Shown: piece by piece, positions 18,669 through 28,316 of the stretch
Numbering within the stretch: position 1 is the stretch's first letter
Layout: each line of letters starts with the position of its first letter
Assembly (NCBI RefSeq): GCF_000472925.1
Contig: NZ_AXAS01000028.1
Coordinates: forward strand, 62,658 to 126,657
Reading direction: 5' to 3'
DNA length: 64,000 nucleotides
DNA from: Bradyrhizobium sp. Ec3.3
GTDB taxonomy: Bacteria > Pseudomonadota > Alphaproteobacteria > Rhizobiales > Xanthobacteraceae
Notes under the pieces: model-generated
What the model saw: only the letters and a program-made list of their open reading frames with translations
Told to the model about the DNA's origin: nothing
Databases searched by the model: none
Translations under genes and position numbers: made by a program

Positions 18669-18851
18669 ATGGCTTTTGCAAGGGCCAACTCTGGGCAAGA
18701 GATTACCTCGCTGCGACATTTGGTCCGCATGGTACAGCCCGCCTACGTGATGCCTTATGTCCACCCGAACAAGACGGATGCCGCGGATCCAGAAGCGGCT
18801 TGTGAGCTGGCCGCCGGCCGACAACGGCCGAACAACAAGCCGCGGGCATGA
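18669..18851 (+). pseudogene. IS110-family transposase fragment
   Basis: The frame reads LRHLVRMVQPAYVMPYVHPN followed by KTDAADPEAACELA. This is the typical IS110 block (Y-K-Y---KTDAADAEAICEA), including an acidic residue of the RuvC-like catalytic domain. Both ends are missing. Confidence 0.7.
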
Positions 18852-19166
18852 ATTGCCGACGCGGAAATGCTGATGAGGCAGCGCAGCCTGATTTTCATGC
18901 GTGTCGACAAGGTCGAATTGGACAATGTGGCAGGCACCGCAAAGCCGCTGGCGATTCTTCGGAACGAAAACGACGACAGACTCCGTGGTGCCGCCCGCTA
19001 CGCCCGCTGAACAGATAGAGCTGCTTATACGTTCAGGCGCGAAAATAACCCGGTCAATGCCCCTTCCTCCTCGACGTCTGACGTGAATGCAGGACGACCA
19101 TCATCGTCTGCAGCGGCAGGCCGCCGAATCGACTGTGTAGCGGGCACCAATGCCTGCCGGATCAAC
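18852..19166. other. Gap with no supported gene
   Basis: Nothing recognisable apart from possible further IS110 debris. Confidence 0.3.
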
Positions 19167-19886
19167 TCATTTCCATGCGAATGCCCCGGGCAAGCTTTGC
19201 AAGCTTCGTAGCGCTACACTCCCGGCCTCGAAATCGCACCGCCAATGCAAGGATGCCTCCGAGAAACGGGAGATAAATTCCATTGATAGTGCGACTGCCG
19301 AAACTCGTAGGTTTTTCTGGATTGATGATCTCCGCCTCGAACAACCCACTCTGGTCACCTGCCCTGCATCTTGAAAATCGAGGAATTCACCGGTTTCTGG
19401 CGAATAGGACTTGTATACAGCTTCCTTGATGACGAAGATTAGTTTCGGGCCAAGGCGATTGCTGGACCATTCCCGACGCTGTAGTTCCGCGGGGGTGCAT
19501 ATGATTGGCAGAAGGTCGGCTCCGAGCGGCTCTTCATCTTCGATGTCTAATCCCAGAGCGAGGACGTTCCTTGAGCGTCCCGCAACGGCGCCACAGTCGG
19601 ATGAAGAGTGGGAAATGCTCCCGACGACTCCAAGAGGCCAAAGAGGAGCCCGATCACTTCTAGACAAAATCGGAACAGGAGTGAAGCCGAGGCGACGCAA
19701 TGCCTCGTGAGCGTGATGCCGCCCCCAAGCGAATTCACGCCGACGGCGCAGGGCTACGTTTCCCAACATTTTCGCTTCAAGGGGAAACAGAGGGGGAGCG
19801 GGATCATATATTGGTCCGCCCGAAAAGCTGATATCGTGCGCCAAAGCTGCGCCGATGGCGGCTCCTAACGTCGTGAGCGCTTTCAT
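19167..19886 (-). CDS. 4'-phosphopantetheinyl transferase, C-terminus probably frameshifted
   Basis: EntD/Sfp-type enzyme that attaches the phosphopantetheine arm to carrier domains, here most likely the two of the NRPS upstream. Key motifs: VGSISHSSS, LGLDIEDEE (Mg2+-binding Asp/Glu) and LIFVIKEAVYKSY (WxxKEAxxK-type). After EFLDFQDAGQ (near 19370) the annotated frame turns into Arg/Ser-rich text, while the next frame reads DQSGLFEAEIINPEK and then LPFLGGILALAVRF, the expected final strands. One indel near 19360-19385 therefore probably truncates or alters the last ~50 residues. It lies 525 bp downstream of the MATE gene on the same strand. Confidence 0.85.
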   Translation of the reverse strand: MKALTTLGAAIGAALAHDISFSGGPIYDPAPPLFPLEAKMLGNVALRRRREFAWGRHHAHEALRRLGFTPVPILSRSDRAPLWPLGVVGSISHSSSDCGAVAGRSRNVLALGLDIEDEEPLGADLLPIICTPAELQRREWSSNRLGPKLIFVIKEAVYKSYSPETGEFLDFQDAGQVTRVGCSRRRSSIQKNLRVSAVALSMEFISRFSEASLHWRCDFEAGSVALRSLQSLPGAFAWK

Positions 19887-20410
19887 AGATGTGACAAGCC
19901 CCTTCTCTCGCGGTCGTGCGCCTGAGACGACGTCAATAGCATTCGGTCATTTCGCTGAAAGCTGGCACGCGCTTTGTGTGCTCGTGGGGCGATATGCGAT
20001 CCGAAGTTCCTTTTCTTGAGGAAGCGCAACAGCTGCACTCGTTGCGAGCGGTGGGGAAATGTACCGCATGTTTTTGCGCCGCGGCTTTAGATCGTTCTCG
20101 GCTACGTGGCGCGGTTACGCCCCAGCTGCGCGAATGGTTCGAGGCCGAGCCGAGGCGAGCCAGGCAGCGAACTCCTTCTCAAATTAGATTGACCCAAGGG
20201 ATCACGCGGTGCCAATCTCGGCTGGCTCGCAGGTCCGGCTCGGCGTCCGCTGCCGACTGTCGTTGCGGTGGCCTGCAACACCCAGCGCCAACGCTCAAGA
20301 CGAATACTATTGCGCATGACTTCTGCACATTGCGCTCGTCATGACTTTGGAGCGCAACGCCTCCCCGGCTAGGCCTCATGCTCTGGGCTCCGGTGACATG
20401 TGTTGTCAGG
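19887..20410. other. Gap between PPTase and MATE genes
   Basis: No firm gene. A plus-strand frame from the ATG at 19994 follows a TGGCAC-N5-TTGT element (19963-19977) and a sequence resembling part of a tts box (19946-19963). Neither is a full match, and the encoded protein (MRSEVPFLEEAQQLHSLRAV...) is not recognised. Confidence 0.35.
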
Positions 20411-21838
20411 TCACCCCACAATCTCGATTGGTCCTGAAGCAGGGTGCCGGAGCGCCCGTCTGAGCTCAGCGAACTGGTGGAACATGACAAACAGCGCGAT
20501 CATTCCGGCGCCCAGTTCAGCGATTGCTTGACTGGCCAGCACTCCGTTGAAACCCGATATGACCGGGAATAACAGTACGGCCGGGATGAAAAGATAGCCT
20601 TGCCTCGCGAAGGACACAACCGCACTGAGGCGCGCTCTCCCGAACGAATGAAGCATCGTCGTCACGAAGCTCTCAATACCAAAAAGTCCAAAAAAAAGAT
20701 GGAAGACGATGCAGGTCGAGATGCCAATTTCCCTGACCTTATCGCTATCGCTGAACAGGCTGACCAAAGGCCTGGCAAAAGTCACAACGGCCGCAGAATA
20801 CGCAACGGAAAAAGCGACAGTTATAGAGAGTATGAGTTTCGCAGCCTTCAGCACTCGAGCAAAGTCCCGTGCGCCCCAGCCGAAACCGAGGACAGCTTGA
20901 GAGCCTATACAGAAGCCGGTGATAGGCAGTGCGCCGATCGTCAAGATCCGCACAGCTATTCCCACGGCCGCGATGGACTCGTCCCCGAACGGTGCGGTAG
21001 CTCCGTATAAGAGCATAACGGCAATAGCAGATAAAATACTGGTCATCGACGCCGGCGCACCTATCGACGCGAGCTGTCTTATGCGATCCGCTCGCAACGA
21101 GATGTGAGATATCCTGACGAGGACTATCCCGCGGAGCGTCGTAAAATACGCGATATAGAGGCTGATCGCAGCGATCTGGGACACAAGCGTTGCGAGGGCC
21201 GCGCCTCGCACGCCGAGGTCCAGTAGGAATATGAAGATGGGATCAAGCACAGCGTTCAGTATGAACGCGGTAACCATGGTCCACATGCTGAATCGTGTAT
21301 TGCCTTCGGCTCTGACAACAAATCCGTTGACGATATTGAGAAGCATCAACGTGTACCCGAACAAAAGCGTCGCTGCGTAGTCGAGCGCCATGGGCATGAT
21401 GGTTGGGGTCGCGCCGAGCGTTAGGAAGATCCCTCGCAGGCTTGGAAGCAGAGCGAACGTAATTGTGATACCGATCGGAGCGGCGAGCGCAAGTGCGGTG
21501 CTCGCGTCTTTACTCGCCTCCAGGTACTCACCAGCGCCAAGATGACGGGATATAATCGACGCTGTTCCAACACCGATCCCCTGTCCAGCCGCCGCGAGCA
21601 GGACCACGATTGGCAAGGCCATGCTGACAGCTGCAATCGCCTGTGGGCCAAGTGCGCCAACAAAGATCGCGTTGACGACCTGTTGCAGCGCATTGATCGA
21701 TAAGCCAACAACAGAGGGAATGGCGAGCCGCAGAATGAGACTCGAGAGATTTGGGTCCGAAAGGTCGATATGCGGGCTCTTCTTTGTTATCACATCGCGA
21801 TCGCTCTCGACGGCGAATTCCGCATCGGGCTCATTCAT
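20411..21838 (-). CDS. MATE family efflux transporter
   Basis: 475 residues from the ATG at 21838, which overlaps the NRPS stop by 8 bp (ATGAATGA), so the two are translationally coupled. About twelve membrane helices in two similar halves. The MATE N-terminal motif region (LILRLAIPSVVGLSINALQQ, then VNAIFVGALGPQAIAAVS) and EGNTRFSMW followed by NAVLDPIFIFLLDLGVRGAA are typical. MATE carriers export organic cations or small metabolites using Na+ or H+. Coupling to the NRPS makes export of the peptide product the likely role (inference). The earlier part of the open frame, up to 22024, lies inside the NRPS and is not used. Confidence 0.92.
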   Translation of the reverse strand: MNEPDAEFAVESDRDVITKKSPHIDLSDPNLSSLILRLAIPSVVGLSINALQQVVNAIFVGALGPQAIAAVSMALPIVVLLAAAGQGIGVGTASIISRHLGAGEYLEASKDASTALALAAPIGITITFALLPSLRGIFLTLGATPTIMPMALDYAATLLFGYTLMLLNIVNGFVVRAEGNTRFSMWTMVTAFILNAVLDPIFIFLLDLGVRGAALATLVSQIAAISLYIAYFTTLRGIVLVRISHISLRADRIRQLASIGAPASMTSILSAIAVMLLYGATAPFGDESIAAVGIAVRILTIGALPITGFCIGSQAVLGFGWGARDFARVLKAAKLILSITVAFSVAYSAAVVTFARPLVSLFSDSDKVREIGISTCIVFHLFFGLFGIESFVTTMLHSFGRARLSAVVSFARQGYLFIPAVLLFPVISGFNGVLASQAIAELGAGMIALFVMFHQFAELRRALRHPASGPIEIVG

Positions 21839-24800
21839 GGGTGAACGTGCCGCGAACTGTTCCGAATTCGCTAATCGTCTCCAAAAGCTCCTGATGCAAT
21901 GTTGTGCAAAGATTACGGGTCGGCTCATAACCGACTTGGTTTGAATCGTACCTTGCTTCGATCTGTAGCTGGCCGGCTTGATATCCGACATCGAACCAGA
22001 AGAGATGACCCACGGACGCTTCATCCATGTCTTCGCCGATCCAGAGTGGAGAGGGTTCCTTGGCTAGGAGACGGCGTGGAAAATGGCGCTGCACGCCCGC
22101 GCGATAATTCAATCCAATTCTTGGTAGGGGCAGGCGATCGACCCGGCTCCGCACGGCTGGATCTCGGTTTAGGAATTTCATGGCCCGAAACCCTATTCCA
22201 CTGCGCGGCAGGGCATTGCGCTGGCGGTATATTGAACGCGCACGATCGGAGCGGTGCTCCGTTCCTGTCAGTCTCAAGGGAAGCGGAACAAGCTCGCTGA
22301 TATTGCCGATGATTTGAGATGATTCGAGATCGTCAAACACCCGACCTCGGATTGAGGTAAGGTTATCGATCCAAAGCGAGTAGTTGCCGCAAACGCGTCC
22401 GAAGGCGCCAGATATAGCGGCAAGAAAGACATCGACGTCCTGACAATGCGCCCATCTGGCTGCAATATTGAATAGGTCGGCCGTCGCTTCTTTGTCGATC
22501 TCAAGGTGGTATTTGGCCTGATCTTCCCAAAGGGGGCGGCAGTTTGCCTCGTCCATGCGACGTTCAAGTCGCACATAGTGAAGCTCTCTCGCGGTCACTT
22601 TCGAAAAGCTCGCGCCGCCTGATGAAGTGTCGCTAACGTGGAGATTGAACTGATGGTAGTCAATTCCCTCCCAGTATTTGAGTTCGGCCGGCGCTTCGCA
22701 GTTCGCGTGGTGCTCAAGGCGCTTCCACCATGGTGCGAGCATTTGTATGTTCTCGGCACCAGTCTCGATATGGCCCGAAGCAAGGGCGTTGTACGCCGCA
22801 TCCAATGCTTCCAAGAACAGTCGATAGCCTATCCCGTCCGCTACAAAATGATGGATCAGGACCAACAGATAGTAATCGCCGCTTTCCGCGGTGCGGAAGG
22901 CCGTGAGGTTAACAAGAGACCTCTGGCCGTCAAACCGAAACATGTGCTGACGTCTTGCTGAGATGCTCTCGATTATCTTGCGCTGCTGAAGGACGTTCAT
23001 TCCGACGAGATCGATCTCTTCCACGAGGCGCTCGGCCACGGGCGGTCCGATTGTCAGACGTAGGCCCTCAACGGTTCGAGCAATATGGAGTCTGAGGCCT
23101 TCGTGCCTATCCATGACATGGGCAAGGGCACGCTCCAGCGTTCGGACGTTCAGAATGCCGGCGGGCAAGAAGAACAGATCGCCGATGTTGAAATGCTCAT
23201 CGAAGCCGGCAAGACGGTTCCAAGATGAGATTGCGGGGGTAACTGGCAATGAACCGTCTGGAGAACGGAAGGCATCGCGTGTAACCGCTTCGTCTGCCGC
23301 CAATTCCCTGATGGTCGGTGTTCGATGGAGCCGCTCGACGGTGAGATTCAGCCCGGCTTTGCGCGCCAGCGTGACGCAGCGCACGCTGAGAAGAGAATCT
23401 CCGCCGATATCAAAGAAGCTCCGATCTAGTCCGACCGACTTGGCGCCTAATAGATCCTGCCAGATCTCAGCAAGAATGCGCTCCTTTCTCGTGCGGGGCT
23501 CAGCACATGGAACTGGCCCGACCTCGCGGGTGGGAACGGACGACAGGCGAGAACGATCTATCTTCCCGCTTGCCGTAAGGGGGATGCTGTCGACCAAACG
23601 GAAGGCGGCAGGGATCATGTAGGACGGCAATGTGTGGCGCAGGTGAGTGATGATATCTCCAGAGCTCAGACTATCGCGAGCCTGAACCACGTTAGCGATC
23701 AAGCGACGATGATTATCCGTGCCTTCTGCGACCACGGCGGCCTTTGCGATTGCAGGATGAGACTCAAGAGCCGTTTCGACCTCCTCCAGCTCGACGCGAA
23801 AGCCCCGTATTTTGATCTGATTGTCCGATCGGCCGCAAATTTCGAGCAGACCGTTGGTTGAGATGCGTGCGATATCGCCACTTCGATAGAGAACGCTGTA
23901 TTGGCCGTCATCATAGGGATTGCGGACGAAACAGCGGTTGGTCCGATCCTGATCCCGCCAGTACCCAGCGCTGACGCAACGTCCGGCGATGCAGAGTTCG
24001 CCGGCAGCTCCGACAGGGACTCTCTTCAACTGGGCATCGAGAACGTAGAGTTTGACGTTATCGATTGGGCGTCCAACGGGGACAAGCGACGAGCCGTTGC
24101 AGGCGTCCGATGTTTCATAGACTGCTGCATTGGACGCACATTCCGTAGCACCGTAAAAGTTCCACAATGGCACGTCCGGGAAATTTGCACGCCAGCCACC
24201 GGGGAGCGAGGAAGGCATCGGTTCGGCGCTGCTTGTGACCAGCCGCAAGGCTGTCGGTCGCGACTGCCGTTCTTGCGAAGCAATGATGCCGGACAGGAGG
24301 GGGGGCGAGGCAAATAAATGTGTCACGCGACGTTTTGCCAACGTGCATAACAACAGATCTGGATCCAGCAACTGCTCCTGGGTCAGGATCAGCGTAGGTA
24401 CACCCTTCAGAAGCCCCCCAAAGTACTCCCAAGAGGAAGCAACAAGGGAAGCGGACTTCTGGACAACCATAACGTCGGTACGCTCGAAGGGAAAGCGTCG
24501 CCACATCCAGTTCAGCCGATTGAGGGTTGCCGATTCCGGTATGAGAACCCCCTTCGGCTTCCCGGTTGAGGACGAGGTGTATATAAGGCTTGCAATTCCC
24601 TGATCTGATGGTTTGTCGCTGCGCCCAAAATCGTGCGCGCCCACGCTGGACCCTTCTAGGGTCAATAGACAGACCGACGGCACGTCGAAACCAGGTTCAT
24701 CGGTATTTGCGTGAACCAAGAGCCTTGCCTGACTATCTCGTAGGATATGTTCGATCCGATCACGCGGACAGTCCGGCGATATTGGGACAACCACGGCCTG

Positions 24801-27800
24801 CAGGGCTCGTGTCGCGAGAATAACCGCCGCCACGTCAGGCGACCGGTCGACCAGCATGGCGATCATATCGCCAGCCGTCACGTCCGAAGCTCGCAATCGC
24901 GACCTGATAGCTGCTACGCGCTCGCACAGTTGGCCGAATGTGATCTCGCCGAAATTGCCAAAATATGCCACCCGGCTCCGATTAGAGACGCTGATTTGCT
25001 CGAACGCCTCGACAAGCGAGCATTCAGTCTCATATGGCTGCGCCGAGCCATTTAGCGAGTCCAGCATAGCGAAGTCTAACGCGCTGAGGCAGCTCAGATC
25101 TCTAATGGGCGCAAGCGGTTTCTCAATGCAGGCTGCAATCAGACAGCGCAGATTGTCGGCCATGCGGACAATCAGATCGCTCGAAAATATGTCTTCCGCA
25201 TACGCTAGCTGGAGGACAATTTCATCGCCCAGATCTTGCGCGTACAATGTCAGATCGAATTTTACATAGCCGGTCTCATATTCGCGGAATGTCAGATCCA
25301 AATCATGTTTGCCGGGTGGCTCCGCGGCCTCCGAGTACATGTTGAACATGACCTGGAAGATCGGCGAGCGTCCCGCTTCGCGATGTACACGGGCATCCCT
25401 TACCATCCAGCCGAATGGATATGCCGAATTTGCGATGGCACTGCTGACGAGGTCCTGGACGCGCAGGGCATGAACCACAAAGGATTGGCCGACATCGATC
25501 GCGGTGCGGATCGGCAGCATATTCAGGAAAAATCCAACAATTTCGGTGCTGCCAGGTTGATCCCGTACGACGTGCGGTATGCCAACGAGAATATCGTCCT
25601 GGCCGCTATACATCCGCAGCAGCAGCTTGAAGCATGCGAGGAGTGTTGTCGACGTGGTGCACCTATGTCGGCGGGCAAACTCCCGGACCTGATTGGAGAG
25701 CTCGCTGCGAAGCAGCACCGCATGCGAGGCGCCGCGGTAGGAATTTGTCTGCAGCCGCGCTCGTCCCGTTCCAAGCGAAAGCACCGGCGGATCATCACCA
25801 ATCTGACGACGCCAATAATTACGTTGGTTGGCCAGCGCTTCTGTAGTCGTGTGTTGCGTTTCCCAGAGCGCGTAGGTCGAAAGTGACGCGCGGTTCTCTG
25901 GCGAGAACGACGCAGGATCTACGTAACTTTGTCGAAGGTCCCTAAGCAGAACGGAGATCGACCAGGCATCGATGATGATTTCGTGAGCGGTGATCAGTAT
26001 GAGATGGTTGTCGGGGCCAAAACGTATCATGCGCGCGCGGAACAGGTGTCCTTGGCTGAGATCAAAGCTGCCGTTCAGCTCTGTTCGCCGTAACTCTGCT
26101 ATCAGCTCCTCAGCTTCCTGCGCCGTGAGGTGAGATGCATCGACCAATTCAAGGCTTGCGCATTGCGGAGCATCGAAAAGCTGAACCGGACCGTTTTCGT
26201 CTGTGAAACGTGCAGAAAGTGCCTGATGGGAGTGAACAACATCGGTCCAGGCGCGATTGAACGCGGCCAGATCGATGATGCCCCTTACTCGCAGGCCGCC
26301 TTGAATGATGTAGTTCCTGGCAGACGGATCGAGCTGCGACAGAAACCATAGGTGCTCCTGAACTCGCGTCAGGGGTGCTCGCGTGCACTTACCGTACGTC
26401 GGGGCTGTGCACGGTTTCGATTCGACACGGGTCGAGATCGACGCCGCAAGAGATCGGACCGTTCCATTCAGAACCAGCCTGAAATCCGCTCTTGCTCCGA
26501 GCTGGGTCTGCAGCCGGCCCAATATGAGCATGGCCCGAAGCGAGTCTCCGCCGAGGCTAATGAACTCGTCATTGACGCCAATGTTCTCAATACGCAGAAT
26601 TTCGGACCAAGTTCGGCACAGCTGAGCTTCGAGCTCTGTTTGAGGCTCCTCGAATGGAGTCGGCAAGAGAGGGCGAACGCCGGTCGGGTCCGGCAAGGCT
26701 CCAAAATCGACCTTTCCGTTGCTGGTCAGTGGAATACTGTCGACGTGAATGATCCTTTCTGGGAGCATGTAGGTGGGAAGCGCTTCGGCCAGGAAGGTCT
26801 GAAGCTCGCCCTCCCCTACTTCAGACGGGGCTGACACATACGCGATGAGCCGCCTCGATCCAGTTTCCCCCTCGGCCCTGGTTATGTCTCTCGCCGTAAG
26901 CTTTACGCCTGCGCAGACCGAGGCGACCACGGCGGCGCCACGTACCAATTGATGGGCGGAAAGGCGGGCCTCGATTTCTCCCAGCTCAATTCTGTGCCCG
27001 CGAATTTTGACCTGACGGTCCCGTCGACCGAGACATTCCAAGAGGCCATCGGAACGAACTCGCCCGAGATCGCCTGTCCGGTATAGGCGCTGGAACGAAG
27101 GATCGTTCGAGAACGGGTTTGGCCCAAAGGCATCCTTGGTGCGGGCATCGTCGCTGACGTAACCAGCAGCGACACCAATGCCGCTAACACAGATTTCGCC
27201 GACCTCTCCCGTGTTGCACAGCCGCGGTCCGTCCGCGATATAAACCTCAAGGTTAGAAATCGCTTTGCCGATCGGCACATAAGTGTCAGCCGGCGCGGGC
27301 GGGACGGAAAGCAGATGATGCGTAACGCCGTCCGCGCACTCGGTCGGCCCGTAGTGGTTGAGAATGGGAACCGGGGGATATAGGGCAAGCCACGCGCGCG
27401 CCAGTCCGGGTGTTAGAGGTTCTCCGACCGTAGAAATACTCCGCAAAGCATCCAAAGCTCGCTCAGCGGCCGCAAGCGACTGCAGATATTCGACAAATAC
27501 CGCAAGCATCGACGGCACGAATTGAACGACCGTCACGCGGTATTGTTGAATGGCTTGGAGAAGAGATACTGGCGATTTCAGTGTCGCATCATCGATGATC
27601 GCGATACAGCCTCCGACGCAAAGTCCCGCCAAAAGCTGCCACAGCGAGATGTCAAAGCAGTGCGACGCTGTCTGCGCGATGCAATCGGTCCGAGTGAGAG
27701 TTAAAGCGTCAATCTTTGCCACCAGATGATTATTGAGGGCTGCGCGCTCAATCATTGCGCCCTTCGGCTGGCCGGTAGAACCAGACGTAAACAGAATGTA

Positions 27801-28316
27801 GGCGAGTCCATCCTCGCTTGATGATGATGGCACAAGAGACGAAGTCTGGCCCTCGCGCAGCGCCGCCTCTATTGTCACGAATTGGGGGGTGGCCGTGTTA
27901 GCCTGGAATAGGTTGAGCTGCTCCAACTGGTTCGGGCCAATAATCAGGGCGCAGCGGCTCTGCTCGATCATGAATGATGTACGGGAAACCGGTAACGATG
28001 GATCGAGAGGCAGGTAGGTTGATCCAGCCTTCAAAATTGCGACGACCGCCGTCGCCCAGTCGAGGTCTCGCTCACCCCAATAGCCGACCACCGCGCCGTG
28101 AGCCACCTTCTCTCGCAACGTCCTCGCGAGCGCATCAGATCTTGATCGCAGTGCTTGGTAGGTGAGTGCGTCTACGCCGTACCTGAGTGCAACCCTTTCC
28201 GGGTCCGAGCTTGCAAGCCGATCGATCGCCATGATGGCGTCGAGCGGTTGACCTTCCACGAGCGGATTTTTGCCCGACCGATTTTCCGTAGGCATACGCC
28301 TGCCGCCATTCCTCAC
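21831..28316 (-). CDS. Two-module nonribosomal peptide synthetase, A-T-C-A-T-(E/C-like)
   Basis: 2161 residues from a GTG at 28316; an ATG at 28295 is the alternative. Domains: A1 ~25-545 (YILFTSGSTGQPKG, NHYGPTE, RTGDL, TSNGK); T1 with LGGDSL, Ser592; C ~640-1080; A2 ~1095-1595 (YTSSSTGKPKG, NFYGATE); T2 with IGGDSL, Ser1641; a terminal domain ~1692-2150 with HHFVADG (1822-1828) and RIGLNYRAG, most like an epimerisation or condensation domain. No thioesterase follows. Oddities: the C-domain HHxxxDG reads HEIIIDA (778-784), losing the catalytic second His; A2 has Val1292 (LVASSWEYF) where the amino-group-binding Asp235 is expected, so it may load a non-alpha-amino substrate. The A1 specificity residues read D-I-W-Q-S-V-H-D-G-K, which I cannot assign. 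The product would be a dipeptide-like molecule exported by the coupled MATE protein. Confidence 0.93.
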   Translation of the reverse strand: MRNGGRRMPTENRSGKNPLVEGQPLDAIMAIDRLASSDPERVALRYGVDALTYQALRSRSDALARTLREKVAHGAVVGYWGERDLDWATAVVAILKAGSTYLPLDPSLPVSRTSFMIEQSRCALIIGPNQLEQLNLFQANTATPQFVTIEAALREGQTSSLVPSSSSEDGLAYILFTSGSTGQPKGAMIERAALNNHLVAKIDALTLTRTDCIAQTASHCFDISLWQLLAGLCVGGCIAIIDDATLKSPVSLLQAIQQYRVTVVQFVPSMLAVFVEYLQSLAAAERALDALRSISTVGEPLTPGLARAWLALYPPVPILNHYGPTECADGVTHHLLSVPPAPADTYVPIGKAISNLEVYIADGPRLCNTGEVGEICVSGIGVAAGYVSDDARTKDAFGPNPFSNDPSFQRLYRTGDLGRVRSDGLLECLGRRDRQVKIRGHRIELGEIEARLSAHQLVRGAAVVASVCAGVKLTARDITRAEGETGSRRLIAYVSAPSEVGEGELQTFLAEALPTYMLPERIIHVDSIPLTSNGKVDFGALPDPTGVRPLLPTPFEEPQTELEAQLCRTWSEILRIENIGVNDEFISLGGDSLRAMLILGRLQTQLGARADFRLVLNGTVRSLAASISTRVESKPCTAPTYGKCTRAPLTRVQEHLWFLSQLDPSARNYIIQGGLRVRGIIDLAAFNRAWTDVVHSHQALSARFTDENGPVQLFDAPQCASLELVDASHLTAQEAEELIAELRRTELNGSFDLSQGHLFRARMIRFGPDNHLILITAHEIIIDAWSISVLLRDLRQSYVDPASFSPENRASLSTYALWETQHTTTEALANQRNYWRRQIGDDPPVLSLGTGRARLQTNSYRGASHAVLLRSELSNQVREFARRHRCTTSTTLLACFKLLLRMYSGQDDILVGIPHVVRDQPGSTEIVGFFLNMLPIRTAIDVGQSFVVHALRVQDLVSSAIANSAYPFGWMVRDARVHREAGRSPIFQVMFNMYSEAAEPPGKHDLDLTFREYETGYVKFDLTLYAQDLGDEIVLQLAYAEDIFSSDLIVRMADNLRCLIAACIEKPLAPIRDLSCLSALDFAMLDSLNGSAQPYETECSLVEAFEQISVSNRSRVAYFGNFGEITFGQLCERVAAIRSRLRASDVTAGDMIAMLVDRSPDVAAVILATRALQAVVVPISPDCPRDRIEHILRDSQARLLVHANTDEPGFDVPSVCLLTLEGSSVGAHDFGRSDKPSDQGIASLIYTSSSTGKPKGVLIPESATLNRLNWMWRRFPFERTDVMVVQKSASLVASSWEYFGGLLKGVPTLILTQEQLLDPDLLLCTLAKRRVTHLFASPPLLSGIIASQERQSRPTALRLVTSSAEPMPSSLPGGWRANFPDVPLWNFYGATECASNAAVYETSDACNGSSLVPVGRPIDNVKLYVLDAQLKRVPVGAAGELCIAGRCVSAGYWRDQDRTNRCFVRNPYDDGQYSVLYRSGDIARISTNGLLEICGRSDNQIKIRGFRVELEEVETALESHPAIAKAAVVAEGTDNHRRLIANVVQARDSLSSGDIITHLRHTLPSYMIPAAFRLVDSIPLTASGKIDRSRLSSVPTREVGPVPCAEPRTRKERILAEIWQDLLGAKSVGLDRSFFDIGGDSLLSVRCVTLARKAGLNLTVERLHRTPTIRELAADEAVTRDAFRSPDGSLPVTPAISSWNRLAGFDEHFNIGDLFFLPAGILNVRTLERALAHVMDRHEGLRLHIARTVEGLRLTIGPPVAERLVEEIDLVGMNVLQQRKIIESISARRQHMFRFDGQRSLVNLTAFRTAESGDYYLLVLIHHFVADGIGYRLFLEALDAAYNALASGHIETGAENIQMLAPWWKRLEHHANCEAPAELKYWEGIDYHQFNLHVSDTSSGGASFSKVTARELHYVRLERRMDEANCRPLWEDQAKYHLEIDKEATADLFNIAARWAHCQDVDVFLAAISGAFGRVCGNYSLWIDNLTSIRGRVFDDLESSQIIGNISELVPLPLRLTGTEHRSDRARSIYRQRNALPRSGIGFRAMKFLNRDPAVRSRVDRLPLPRIGLNYRAGVQRHFPRRLLAKEPSPLWIGEDMDEASVGHLFWFDVGYQAGQLQIEARYDSNQVGYEPTRNLCTTLHQELLETISEFGTVRGTFTHE

